NCBI GenBank assembly: GCA_900553805.1
Contig: USEU01000009.1
Coordinates: 1-44,623, forward strand
Source of the DNA: an uncultured Eubacteriales bacterium
GTDB lineage: Bacteria > Bacillota > Clostridia > Oscillospirales > Oscillospiraceae
Length of the DNA stretch: 44,623 bases
Direction of reading: 5' to 3'
A program made the position numbers and the translations under genes. Under the pieces are notes generated by a model. The model saw only the letters and a list, made by a program, of their open reading frames with translations. It ran no database searches and was not told the origin of the DNA. This document shows positions 8,159-16,232 of the stretch, one piece after another. The first letter of the stretch is position 1. Every line of letters begins with the position of its first letter.

Positions 8159-8929
8159 TCAGTCCGCCAGTCCCAGCATCCGCCGGGAGCGGCGCAGAAT
8201 GTCCTGTGTGCCCAGGCTGTTCTCCAGGATCAGCTGACCGGGGCCTTTTTCCAGCAGATCCGCCGCCTCCAGGCGGTGCAGCGTCTCCCGGGCCGTACCG
8301 TCCCCCCCGTCCAGCACCGCCACCCGGGGCCCCAGCAGGCGCTCCATGGCGTGGGAGGCAAAGGGGAAATGGGTGCACCCCAGCACCAGCGCGTCCATTT
8401 TGTCCGCGAAGGGGTCCAGCAGTCCGTGAAGCGTCTGCTCCATGATGGGGGTATCCACCCGTCCCTCCTCGATCAGGGGGACCAGCTGCGGGGCAGGGAT
8501 CTTATACACCTGGCATTTGGCGGCATACCGGGTCAGCAGGTGACAGAATTTTTCCTCCCGCAGGGTCACCGGAGTGGCCATCACGCCGATGCGCCCGCCG
8601 GGGAACCGATCCGCCGCCAGCTTCAGCGCCGGCTCGATGCCCACCACGATCAGGTCCGGGTATTTGGCCCGCAGCGGCTCGATGGCGGCGGAGGTCGCCG
8701 TATTGCAGGCCACCACCAGCGCCTTCAGGCCCCGGCTCATCAGCCGCTCCGCCGTGCTCAGGGTCAGCGCCTCCACCTCCGCCCGGCTGCGGACTCCATA
8801 GGGGGCATGGGCAGAGTCGCCGTAATATAAAAACCGTTCTCCGGGCATCCGCCGCCGCAGGTGCCGCAAAACGCTCAGCCCACCCAGCCCGGAGTCAAAG
8901 ACCGCAATATAATCCTGCCTGGTATTCAT
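8159..8929 (-). CDS. murI: Glutamate racemase
   Basis: A 256-residue MurI that makes D-glutamate for peptidoglycan. The two catalytic cysteines are present: Cys75 in VACNTAT and Cys185 in LGCTHFP, together with FDSGLGG at 11-17 and YYGD at 35-38. The length is normal. It is the first gene of the murI-udk-HAD-DUF89 operon, with a sigma-A-like promoter at 8974-9002. There is no UDP-MurNAc-activator extension as in E. coli, as usual for Firmicutes. Confidence 0.96.
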   Translation of the reverse strand: MNTRQDYIAVFDSGLGGLSVLRHLRRRMPGERFLYYGDSAHAPYGVRSRAEVEALTLSTAERLMSRGLKALVVACNTATSAAIEPLRAKYPDLIVVGIEPALKLAADRFPGGRIGVMATPVTLREEKFCHLLTRYAAKCQVYKIPAPQLVPLIEEGRVDTPIMEQTLHGLLDPFADKMDALVLGCTHFPFASHAMERLLGPRVAVLDGGDGTARETLHRLEAADLLEKGPGQLILENSLGTQDILRRSRRMLGLAD

Positions 8930-8973
8930 GATCTCACCTGATCTTCGCAGAAATTCTTCCCAATGCTTCCTAT

Positions 8974-9002
8974 ATTTTATCAGATTCCGACGAATTTTTC
9001 AA
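8974..9002 (-). promoter_or_regulatory. Promoter of the murI operon
   Basis: Minus strand: -35 TTGAAA, 17-base spacer, -10 TAAAAT, 45 bases before the murI ATG. Confidence 0.65.
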
Positions 9003-9023
9003 CAAAGAATGTGGGCCGGACCC

Positions 9024-9066
9024 GAAAAAGCAAAGGCCGCCCCCAGGCAGTGCCGTGGGGGCGGAG
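9024..9066 (-). terminator. Intrinsic terminator of the LCP gene
   Basis: Minus strand: CCGCCCCCA/TGGGGGCGG stem (arms 9056-9064 and 9037-9045) followed by CCTTTGCTTTTT. It lies 11 bases after the stop of the LCP gene. Confidence 0.8.
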
Positions 9067-9076
9067 GGTCTTTTAT

Positions 9077-10246
9077 TTACGATTCGCCGTTGACGATGGG
9101 CGCCAGCAGGCGCTTGTTGGCCTCAAAGTCACACTTCAGCACGCCGCCGGTGCCGTCGGGCAGCTCCACCATCTCGCCCCAATAGGTCCCTTCTGCCGGG
9201 CACTGGTTGGAGACCATGTTCAGATTGAACAGGTACGGGGTCAGCTCCGTGATATACATCTTCATGTCCTCGGTGCTGATGTTGGTAACGATCTCGCCAA
9301 GCACCATGTCGATCAGCTTATCCAGCTCCGTGGCGCTCATCCGGGTGCACTTCTCCACCACCTGAGTCAGGATCTTCTGCTGCCGCTTGACCCGGTTCAT
9401 ATCGCTGTCGGCGTTATTCACGTGCCGCTCCCGGGCGTATTCCAGCGCCATGAAGCCATCCAGATGGTTCATGCCCTCTGTGACGTGCTCCTCCGCGTCC
9501 AGGCCCTTTGCTCTCCACGCAGCGTTCCAGCTCTCGGCAACCTCGTTCATGCGGGTGTATTCGTCGCCCACCAGCTCGATGTCCACGCCGCCCACGTAGT
9601 CCACCACCTTTGCAAAGGTGTCGAAGCTGAGCTCAACATCGCCGTCCACATTGACGCCGTAGTTATTGGCGATGGTCAGATTCAGCATTTCCATGGCGCC
9701 GGCGTCGCCGTACCAGGAGTAGCCCAGGGCGTAGCTGGTATTGATGCGGTTCCAGCCGCATTCGTGGCCGCGGTAATCCGCCAGCTTGACATAGGAGTCC
9801 CGCAGGAAGGAGGTCATGGTCAGAGTGCGGGTCTGCTTGTTCAGCGTCAGCAGCATGATGCCGTCGGACAGCTTGTGATCCTCTCCCTCCCGGGAATCCT
9901 GGCCGATCACCAGAATGTTCACCACCCGGCCGGACTGGCCGTAATCCGCGTCGGTGGGCTCCTCCGTGGGTGGTTCGGTCGCCTCCGTGGAGATCGTAAC
10001 AATGCTGGGATCCGTTTCATCCAGGTTGCCGATCAGGGCGGACAGGTCCTGGCCGCTGGTGTCCTTTTCCACGAACTCTGCCTGGGTGACCTTGCCGAGC
10101 TTGGAATTCACGTACCACAAAACCACGCCCACCATCAGCCCCAGCATGATGATGATCGTCAGGACGACAGCCAGCACGATTTTCCACGCGCCGCTGCCGC
10201 CGCTCTTTTTCGGGGGATCGTTTCCATAACGTCCTTGGTATGCCAT
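9077..10246 (-). CDS. LCP (LytR-CpsA-Psr) family protein
   Basis: A 389-residue type II membrane protein. A Gly/Lys-rich cytosolic N-terminus is followed by one membrane helix (about 21-45), a Thr/Glu-rich linker (residues 80-100) and an extracytoplasmic LCP domain (about 105-375). The LCP core shows NILVIGQDSREGE (near 110), the Arg of FLRDSYVKL, and the RVKRQQKILTQ motif near 265. LCP enzymes transfer lipid-linked glycopolymers onto peptidoglycan. It is divergent from a glycosyltransferase/deacetylase set, so it probably anchors the glycan made there (inference). It has its own promoter (10334-10361) and terminator. Confidence 0.92.
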   Translation of the reverse strand: MAYQGRYGNDPPKKSGGSGAWKIVLAVVLTIIIMLGLMVGVVLWYVNSKLGKVTQAEFVEKDTSGQDLSALIGNLDETDPSIVTISTEATEPPTEEPTDADYGQSGRVVNILVIGQDSREGEDHKLSDGIMLLTLNKQTRTLTMTSFLRDSYVKLADYRGHECGWNRINTSYALGYSWYGDAGAMEMLNLTIANNYGVNVDGDVELSFDTFAKVVDYVGGVDIELVGDEYTRMNEVAESWNAAWRAKGLDAEEHVTEGMNHLDGFMALEYARERHVNNADSDMNRVKRQQKILTQVVEKCTRMSATELDKLIDMVLGEIVTNISTEDMKMYITELTPYLFNLNMVSNQCPAEGTYWGEMVELPDGTGGVLKCDFEANKRLLAPIVNGES

Positions 10247-10333
10247 TTGGTAATCTCCTTTATTCTTCGGTAATCATTTCCGTAACGCTCCCGTGAAGCA
10301 AGCGATTCCACCTCTCAGCGTGCAATCACGTCT

Positions 10334-10361
10334 ATTATACACAAAAGCCGAGAAAACGCAA
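10334..10361 (-). promoter_or_regulatory. Promoter of the LCP gene
   Basis: Minus strand: -35 TTGCGT, 16-base spacer, -10 TATAAT preceded by TG; 87 bases before the ATG. It is back to back with the promoter of the glycosyltransferase operon. Confidence 0.7.
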
Positions 10362-10424
10362 CAACTTTTCACACCGCCGGGCGCTTTTCCGTCTTTTTTT
10401 CCGCTGTCGGCGGGGAATTGGGAA

Positions 10425-10452
10425 TTGCAAAACGGAAGATTTTTGGTATAAT
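10425..10452 (+). promoter_or_regulatory. Promoter of the glycosyltransferase operon
   Basis: -35 TTGCAA at 10425-10430, 16-base spacer, perfect -10 TATAAT at 10447-10452. The predicted transcript starts near 10459, leaving only about 24 bases before the proposed ATC start at 10483. Confidence 0.7.
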
Positions 10453-10482
10453 AGAAAGAAAATCCCCCTACGGAAGGCGGCG

Positions 10483-11628
10483 ATCCCCACGACGGTCGTA
10501 TTCGTATCGAATTATTTCAATCACCATCAGGCGTGGATCAGCCGTGATCTGGACGCGCTGACGGACCATCATTTCTATTTCATTGAGACGGTGGAGATGG
10601 AGCAGGAGCGGAAGGCGCTGGGCTGGGGGAACGACGTTCGCCCGGCGTATGTGCTCCGGGCCTACGATCCGGCGCAGAAGCGGCGCTGCCGCCAGCTGAT
10701 TGCCCGGGCGGACGCGGTGATCTGGGGCAGCTGCCCCTACGGCATGATCCTTCCCCGGCTGCTGCGCCGCAGGCTGACTTTCAGCTATTCCGAGCGGCTG
10801 TTCAAGGAGGGAAAGTCCGGCTTCGGCTTCTGGGGGCGGGCCGTTAAGTACGGCGTTTTCCTGCGCGCCCCCCAGAAGAATCACTATCTGCTGTGCAGCA
10901 GCGCCTATGCCGCCGGGGATTACGGACTGCTGGGCCAATTCCGGGGCCGGGCGCTGCGGTGGGGCTATTTCCCCCAGGCCGTCCAATATGATCTTCCCGC
11001 GCTGATGAACAAGAAACAGCCCGGCTCCATTCTGTGGGTCGGGCGGATGATCGGCTGGAAGCACCCGGAATATGCCCTGGAAACGGCGCGGCGGCTGAAA
11101 GCGCTGGGCTGTGCCTTCACCATGGAGCTGGTGGGCACCGGCGCGCTGGAGGAAGGCCTCCGCGCCCAGGTGGAATCGTGGGGCTTGCAGGAGCAGGTTC
11201 GGCTCTCCGGCGCGGTCACGCCGGAGCAGGTGCGTGCCAAAATGGAGTGCGCCGCCGTCTTCCTCATCACCTCCGATCAGAACGAAGGCTGGGGTGCGGT
11301 GCTGAATGAAGCCATGAACAGCGGCTGCGCCGTGGTGACCTGCCGCGCCACCGGGGCAGCCCCCTTCCTGGTCGAGGACGGAAAGAACGGCTTCCTATAT
11401 GAAAACGACCGTATAGACACCCTGGCGGAACGGACCCGCTTCCTGCTGGAGCACCCGGGAAAGGCGCGGGAGCTGGGCGAAAACGCCTATCAGGCCATTA
11501 CCCAGATCTGGAACAGCCACTGCGCTGCCCGCCGTCTGCTGGAGCTGGCGCAGGACCTCGCCGCCGGGAGGCAGCCGGAGCTGCCCGCCGAAGGGCCGTG
11601 CAGCATTGCGCCGATCATAGAAGGATAA
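10483..11628 (+). CDS. GT4-type glycosyltransferase with apparent ATC start codon
   Basis: A GT-B fold glycosyltransferase. From 10483 it has 381 residues; the first ATG (10591) would delete the first 36 residues, which include the conserved N-terminal beta strand and loop VVFVSNYFNHHQ. In frame upstream there is no ATG, GTG or TTG after the promoter, but ATC at 10483 lies 5 bases after GGAAGG and would give (M)PTTVVFVSNYF. The C-terminal domain carries the donor-site motif EGWGAVLNEAMNSG (about 266-279), typical of GT4. It begins a run with a PIG-L deacetylase and two more glycosyltransferases, presumably for a surface glycan. Acceptor and sugar are unknown. The start could also be a sequencing error in an ATG. 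Confidence 0.82.
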   Translation: MPTTVVFVSNYFNHHQAWISRDLDALTDHHFYFIETVEMEQERKALGWGNDVRPAYVLRAYDPAQKRRCRQLIARADAVIWGSCPYGMILPRLLRRRLTFSYSERLFKEGKSGFGFWGRAVKYGVFLRAPQKNHYLLCSSAYAAGDYGLLGQFRGRALRWGYFPQAVQYDLPALMNKKQPGSILWVGRMIGWKHPEYALETARRLKALGCAFTMELVGTGALEEGLRAQVESWGLQEQVRLSGAVTPEQVRAKMECAAVFLITSDQNEGWGAVLNEAMNSGCAVVTCRATGAAPFLVEDGKNGFLYENDRIDTLAERTRFLLEHPGKARELGENAYQAITQIWNSHCAARRLLELAQDLAAGRQPELPAEGPCSIAPIIEG

Positions 11629-11640
11629 AGGAGAAGCATT

Positions 11641-12312
11641 ATGAATTATCTGTTTGTTGTCGCCCACCCGGATGATGAATCGGGCGCTGCGGGCGGCACC
11701 ATTTACCGTCTGGTGCAGCAGGGCCACCGGGTCGCCGTGGCGATCATGGTCAGCCAGGCCGCCGCGCGGCTGAACCGCTCCAGCACCCTGGAGCTGGACG
11801 AGGAAAAGGCGCTGAAGATCCTGGGCGTGGAAAGGATCTACCACGCGGATTTCCCCAACATCAAAATGAACACCGTCCCCCACCTGGAGCTGGTGCAGTT
11901 CATCGAGGGCTGCATCGACGACTTCCGGGCGGAGGCCATTGTCACCCACCACCCCACGGACACCAACAACGACCACGCAATGACCAGCGGAGCAGCTCAG
12001 GCCGCCTGCCGCCTGTTCCAGCGCCGGCCGACGGATTACCGTCTGCACCTGTTTATGTACATGGAAACGCCCTCGGCCACGGACTGGTCGCTGGACAGCT
12101 CCGCCAACCGCTTCACCCCCAATTGCTTTGTTGAGATCGGGCAGGAGGGGCTGGATGCCAAGCTGCGGGCAATGGCGGAATACAAGGGCGTCATGCGCCC
12201 CTATCCCCATCCCCGCTCCGAGGAAAACTATCGCGGTCTTGCCGCCTACCGTGGCGCGCAGGCAGGGCTGTGCTACGCGGAGGCCTTCGAGATCGCATTC
12301 GAGGCCCGATAA
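11641..12312 (+). CDS. PIG-L/LmbE family deacetylase
   Basis: A 223-residue zinc-dependent N-deacetylase of the PIG-L family (MshB, BshB, LmbE relatives). The metal and catalytic motif AHPDDE is at 8-13, and the second motif THHPTDTNNDH at 102-112 supplies His and Asp ligands. It probably removes the acetyl group from a GlcNAc-type sugar; lying between glycosyltransferase genes, it most likely acts on a lipid- or nucleotide-linked glycan intermediate. An SD AAGGAGA precedes the ATG by 7 bases. It is 12 bases after the first glycosyltransferase and 9 before the next. A role in bacillithiol-like thiol synthesis is possible but has no local support. Confidence 0.88.
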   Translation: MNYLFVVAHPDDESGAAGGTIYRLVQQGHRVAVAIMVSQAAARLNRSSTLELDEEKALKILGVERIYHADFPNIKMNTVPHLELVQFIEGCIDDFRAEAIVTHHPTDTNNDHAMTSGAAQAACRLFQRRPTDYRLHLFMYMETPSATDWSLDSSANRFTPNCFVEIGQEGLDAKLRAMAEYKGVMRPYPHPRSEENYRGLAAYRGAQAGLCYAEAFEIAFEAR

Positions 12313-12321
12313 AGAACTGCC

Positions 12322-13518
12322 ATGAAGATTTTAGTCGTTTCCCAATACTACTACCCCGAGCAATTCCGCATTACGGAGATTTGCGAGGAGCTGGTACGGC
12401 GGGGGCATGCGGTGACGGTGCTCACCGGGCGGCCCAATTACCCGGAGGGAGAGGTCTACCCCGGCTATGCACATATCCGCCGGGAGACCCACAACGGCGT
12501 CGAGATCGTCCGCTGCCAGATCCGCCCCCGGAAGCACGGAGCCGCCGCGCTGGCGCTCAATTACATGAGCTTTCTGCTGCGCGGCTGGCTGCGGGCCGGA
12601 CTGCTGTCCAAGGATTTTGATGTGGTATTCGTCTACCAGCTCTCGCCGGTGACCATGGCCGCCCCCGCCCTGCGCTACAAGCGGCGGCACGGAGTTCCCA
12701 TGTACCTGTACTGCCTGGACCTGTGGCCGGAATCCATCCGGGACAGCATCCCCAACACCGCCTCCCTCCCCTATCGGCTGGTGCACCGCTGGAGCCGGAA
12801 GCTCTACAACGGGGCGGATGCGGTCGGCATCACCTCCAGGCCCTTCCGGGATTATCTGAGCAGCGTATGCGCCGTCCCCACGGAGAAGATCACCTACCTG
12901 CCCCAGCACGGCGAGGACATGCAGCGCTACGGCGATCTGTCCGCCGTGCAGAACGGTGTTACCGACTTTGTCTTTCTGGGCAATGTGGGCGTCGCCCAGG
13001 ACCTGGAAAACCTGGTCCGGGCCGTCCGGCTGATGGACACCGCCAAACCCTTCACCGTCCACATCGTCGGCACCGGCCCCATGCTGGAGCCGCTGAAGGA
13101 ACTGGCGCGGACGTTGGGGGTGGAGGCTCATTTTCAGTTCCACGGGCGGCACCCATTGGAGGAAATGCCCCGCTTTTACCGGCTGGCGGATGCCTGCCTG
13201 CTGACGCTGTATGCCGATAATGCCGCCGGGCAGACCATCCCCGGCAAGCTCCAGGGCTACATGAGCGCCGGAAAGCCCGTCGTCGCCGCCGTCAACGGTG
13301 CGGCCGCCGACCTGATCCGCGAGGCGCAGTGCGGCATTTGCGCCCCCGCGGGGGACCCGGCTGCCCTTGCAAAGGTCATGACCGATTTTATGGAGCACCC
13401 GGAGCAGGCTGCCCGGATGGGGCAGAACGGCAGAGCCTACTTTGAGCGCCATTTCTCCCTGGATATTTTCACCGCCAGCCTGGAGCAGCAGCTGACTGAG
13501 CTGTGCCGGAAAAAGTGA
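12322..13518 (+). CDS. GT4 glycosyltransferase (WbuB-like)
   Basis: A 398-residue GT-B glycosyltransferase. The N-terminus MKILVVSQYYYPEQFRI and the GRPNYPEGEVYPGY segment (near 37-50) are typical of the WbuB group, which adds FucNAc or a related amino sugar to lipid-linked oligosaccharides. The donor-binding domain shows FLGNVGVAQDLENL, IVGTGPMLEPLKEL and an IPGKLQGYMSAGKPVVA motif near residue 310. It has no membrane segment but is probably peripheral. Downstream the next glycosyltransferase starts 8 bases after the stop. The exact sugar is not predictable. Confidence 0.9.
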   Translation: MKILVVSQYYYPEQFRITEICEELVRRGHAVTVLTGRPNYPEGEVYPGYAHIRRETHNGVEIVRCQIRPRKHGAAALALNYMSFLLRGWLRAGLLSKDFDVVFVYQLSPVTMAAPALRYKRRHGVPMYLYCLDLWPESIRDSIPNTASLPYRLVHRWSRKLYNGADAVGITSRPFRDYLSSVCAVPTEKITYLPQHGEDMQRYGDLSAVQNGVTDFVFLGNVGVAQDLENLVRAVRLMDTAKPFTVHIVGTGPMLEPLKELARTLGVEAHFQFHGRHPLEEMPRFYRLADACLLTLYADNAAGQTIPGKLQGYMSAGKPVVAAVNGAAADLIREAQCGICAPAGDPAALAKVMTDFMEHPEQAARMGQNGRAYFERHFSLDIFTASLEQQLTELCRKK

Positions 13519-13526
13519 GGGACTCC

Positions 13527-14735
13527 ATGCGGATTCTATTCATCAACACCTGCTGCGGGGGTAGCACCGGGCGGATCTGCACCGACCTGGCAAATGCCCT
13601 GGAGGGCATGGGGCACCAGGTCAGGATCGCCTATGGCCGGGACGCGATGCCGGAGCCCGCGGAAAAATACGCCCATCGGATCGGCTCCCAGGCGGGCGTC
13701 TATTGCCACGCCCTGCGCGCCCGGCTGCTGGATGACGCCGGGTTCGGCAGCCGCCGGGCCACGGAGGAATTCATCCGCTGGGTGGAAGCCTTTGACCCGG
13801 ATATCATCCATCTGCACAACCTGCATGGCTACTATCTCCATGTGGGCGTTCTGTTTGACTATCTGCGCCGCTGCGGAAAGCGCATTCTCTGGACCCTCCA
13901 CGACGGCTGGGCCTACACCGGCCATACTCCCTACTGCGACGCGGTGAGCTGCACCCGGTGGGTGACGGGCTGCGGCCATTGTCCCCAGAAAAGCGAATAT
14001 CCCAGCACTCTTTTGGATCGTTCCCATCGGAACTGGCTGAAAAAACGGACCGTTTTTTCGAATATTCCCAATATGCAGCTCATCGTCCCCTCCCGGTGGA
14101 TGGCTGAGCAGGTATCGCAGTCCTTTCTGAAGGATTATCCCGTCCACATGATCCACAACGGGGTGGATACCGCCTGCTTCCGCCCCCATCCCAGTGAGAA
14201 AGCTGCCCGGCCCGGCAGCGGGAGCCTGCGGGAGGAGCTGGGTCTGCTGGGCAAGGAGGTCCTTTTGGGCGTTGCCTCCGTCTGGAACGACCAGAAGGGA
14301 TTTTCCGATTTTATCCGGCTGGCCGGAATGCTCTCCGAGCGTCAGAGGATCGTGCTGATCGGCCTGACCCGGCAGCAGATCACCCGGCTCCCCCAGTCCA
14401 TTCTGGGCATCGAGCGCACCGCCAGCGCCCGGGAGCTGGCGCGGTACTACGCCATGGCGGATTACTTTGTGAACCTGACCTATCAGGATACCTACCCCAC
14501 CACCAACCTGGAGGCCATCAGCTGCGGCACGCCGGTGATCACCTACCAGACCGGCGGCAGCCCGGAGAGCGCGCTGCTGTACGGCACGGCGGTGCCCCGG
14601 GGGGATGTGGCGGCAGTGGCCCGGCTGCTGGGGACCCATCCCGTGTTCACACCGGCCCCGGATCTGAGTCTGGACAGATCCGCCGCGTTGGAGCAGTATT
14701 TGAGGCTGTACCTTCCGGGAGCGCCGCGGCTGTAA
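13527..14735 (+). CDS. GT4 glycosyltransferase
   Basis: A 402-residue GT-B glycosyltransferase similar in pattern to WcaC/colanic-acid-type enzymes: N-terminal MRILFINTCCGGSTGRI, HLHNLHGYYLHVG near 94-106, WTLHDGWAYTGHTPYCD near 121-137 and the donor motif YPTTNLEAISCGTPVI near residue 325. The ATG at 13527 is chosen because of the GTGAGGG SD and the start of the first strand; an ATG 24 bases further upstream lies inside the previous gene. A cluster of cysteines (CTRWVTGCGHC, about 142-152) is shared with this subfamily and may bind a structural metal. It is the last gene of the four-gene glycan operon; no flippase or polymerase is present. Confidence 0.88.
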   Translation: MRILFINTCCGGSTGRICTDLANALEGMGHQVRIAYGRDAMPEPAEKYAHRIGSQAGVYCHALRARLLDDAGFGSRRATEEFIRWVEAFDPDIIHLHNLHGYYLHVGVLFDYLRRCGKRILWTLHDGWAYTGHTPYCDAVSCTRWVTGCGHCPQKSEYPSTLLDRSHRNWLKKRTVFSNIPNMQLIVPSRWMAEQVSQSFLKDYPVHMIHNGVDTACFRPHPSEKAARPGSGSLREELGLLGKEVLLGVASVWNDQKGFSDFIRLAGMLSERQRIVLIGLTRQQITRLPQSILGIERTASARELARYYAMADYFVNLTYQDTYPTTNLEAISCGTPVITYQTGGSPESALLYGTAVPRGDVAAVARLLGTHPVFTPAPDLSLDRSAALEQYLRLYLPGAPRL

Positions 14736-14776
14736 AGGAGCCCCTTCGAAAAAGTGGGCATTTCTTCTTCCGGGTC

Positions 14777-14804
14777 TTGTATTTTTTGAAAACGACGTTA
14801 TAAT
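14777..14804 (+). promoter_or_regulatory. Promoter of xpaC-telA
   Basis: -35 TTGTAT (14777-14782), 16-base spacer, perfect -10 TATAAT (14799-14804), about 73 bases before the xpaC ATG. Confidence 0.65.
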
Positions 14805-14877
14805 AGAGAATTAAAGCATTATCCGAGCACAAATGATTCAAAGGTCCCCTGAGGAATGGGATCTGGGGAGGAGTTCT

Positions 14878-16218
14878 ATGTCCTACAACAGCGGCTTGGA
14901 TGATCTGGGAGATGCCATTGAGGCGATCATCGACCATGCGGTCCGTTCGCAGGATTTTCAGCATCTGAACCAGACCATCCGCCAGGCGGTAAATACGGCG
15001 GTGGATACCGGCTCCGATGCCGTCCGCCGCGCGGTGGGCGGCGCCACCAAAAAGAGCGCCGCGCGGCGCAAGGTGGTGGACGCGCGAGATGACGATCCGC
15101 TGTATGTCCCCGGCTACAAGAGCTGGGGAAGCGCCCCTGAGCAGCCCAATGTGAATATTTACAGCAGCACCCTCGGTTCCACCCGGGCCTCCCGCGCCCA
15201 GCGGAACGCCCAGCTGCCCGCGCTGTACCAGAATCCCACCGGGAAGCTGGCCGGCGGCATCGTCAAGACGGTTGGCGGCGGCATCATGACCCTGTTCGGC
15301 GCCGGCGGCGTCATCAGCAGCGGCGTGGTCGCCCTGGTCACCAGCCTGGGCGGCACCTTATCCGTCCTTGGCGGATTTTCCCTGGCGCTGCTGGGAGGCG
15401 GCGTGTGGCTGCTGACCAGCGGTATCCGCTCCATCAAGCGGGTGGGGCGCTTTGAGCAATACCTGCGGGTGCTGGGCAGCAAAACCCAGTGCGAGCTGAA
15501 CCGGCTGGCGCAGAAGGTGGGCCGGTCGCCCAAGTTCGTCCGCAAGGAGCTGAAGGGAATGATCGACGACGGAATGTTCCTGGAGGGCCACCTGGACGAG
15601 GAGGAAAACAACCTGATCACCAGCGACGATTCCTATGTTCACTATCTGGAGGCCCGGCAGAAGCAGGCCGTCGCCCACCAGCAGGAGGTCGTGGAGACCA
15701 AGAAGCAGCAGGATGCGGCCGACGAGAAGAAGCGCTCCGATGCGCTCCAGGAGGTACTGGACCGGGGCAATGCCTTCATCCGGGACATCCGCGCCTGCAA
15801 CGACGCCATCCCCGGCCAGGAGATCTCCGACAAGATCTCCCACATGGAAATGCTGGTGCGTAAGATCTTTGACCGGGCGGAGGCCCACCCCGAGGTGGTG
15901 CCGGAGCTGAAAAAGCTGATGGACTACTACCTGCCCATGACCGTCAAGCTGCTGAAGGCTTACGCGGACATGGACGCCCAGCCCATTCAGGGAGAAAATA
16001 TCCAAAACTCCAAGAAAGAGATCGAGGCGACCCTGGACACCCTGAACGCCGCCTTTGAAAAGCTGCTGGACTCCATCTTCAAGGCCACCGCCCTGGATGT
16101 TTCCAGCGATATCACCGTTCTGAACACCCTGCTGGCCCAGGAGGGACTCACCGACGACGAGCTGACCCGGCTGCGCAAAAAGCAGGAAGCCAACAAAACC
16201 GATACTGACGAAGAATGA
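14878..16218 (+). CDS. xpaC: XpaC family protein (5-bromo-4-chloroindolyl phosphate hydrolysis)
   Basis: A 446-residue protein. The start at 14878 (MSYNSGLDD) is chosen over an ATG 45 bases upstream because GGGGAGGAG lies just before it. Residues 1-130 are soluble and polar, 133-182 form two Gly-rich membrane helices, and the rest is cytosolic with a winged-helix-like part (about 190-245, QYLRVLG...GMFLEG) and a long Gln/Lys/Glu-rich coiled coil. This is the XpaC pattern (PF10112), a family named for a B. subtilis phosphatase-like phenotype whose biochemical function is unclear. It is paired with telA, as xpaC-yaaN is in Bacillus. The long polar N-terminus is unlike the shorter Bacillus protein. 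Confidence 0.85.
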   Translation: MSYNSGLDDLGDAIEAIIDHAVRSQDFQHLNQTIRQAVNTAVDTGSDAVRRAVGGATKKSAARRKVVDARDDDPLYVPGYKSWGSAPEQPNVNIYSSTLGSTRASRAQRNAQLPALYQNPTGKLAGGIVKTVGGGIMTLFGAGGVISSGVVALVTSLGGTLSVLGGFSLALLGGGVWLLTSGIRSIKRVGRFEQYLRVLGSKTQCELNRLAQKVGRSPKFVRKELKGMIDDGMFLEGHLDEEENNLITSDDSYVHYLEARQKQAVAHQQEVVETKKQQDAADEKKRSDALQEVLDRGNAFIRDIRACNDAIPGQEISDKISHMEMLVRKIFDRAEAHPEVVPELKKLMDYYLPMTVKLLKAYADMDAQPIQGENIQNSKKEIEATLDTLNAAFEKLLDSIFKATALDVSSDITVLNTLLAQEGLTDDELTRLRKKQEANKTDTDEE

Positions 16219-16232
16219 GAGGAGCGTACCCC

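Noticed and set aside
10591..11628. ATG at 10591 as the start of the first glycosyltransferase
   Set aside because: It would remove the conserved first beta strand and donor/acceptor loop, and it has no SD close upstream.
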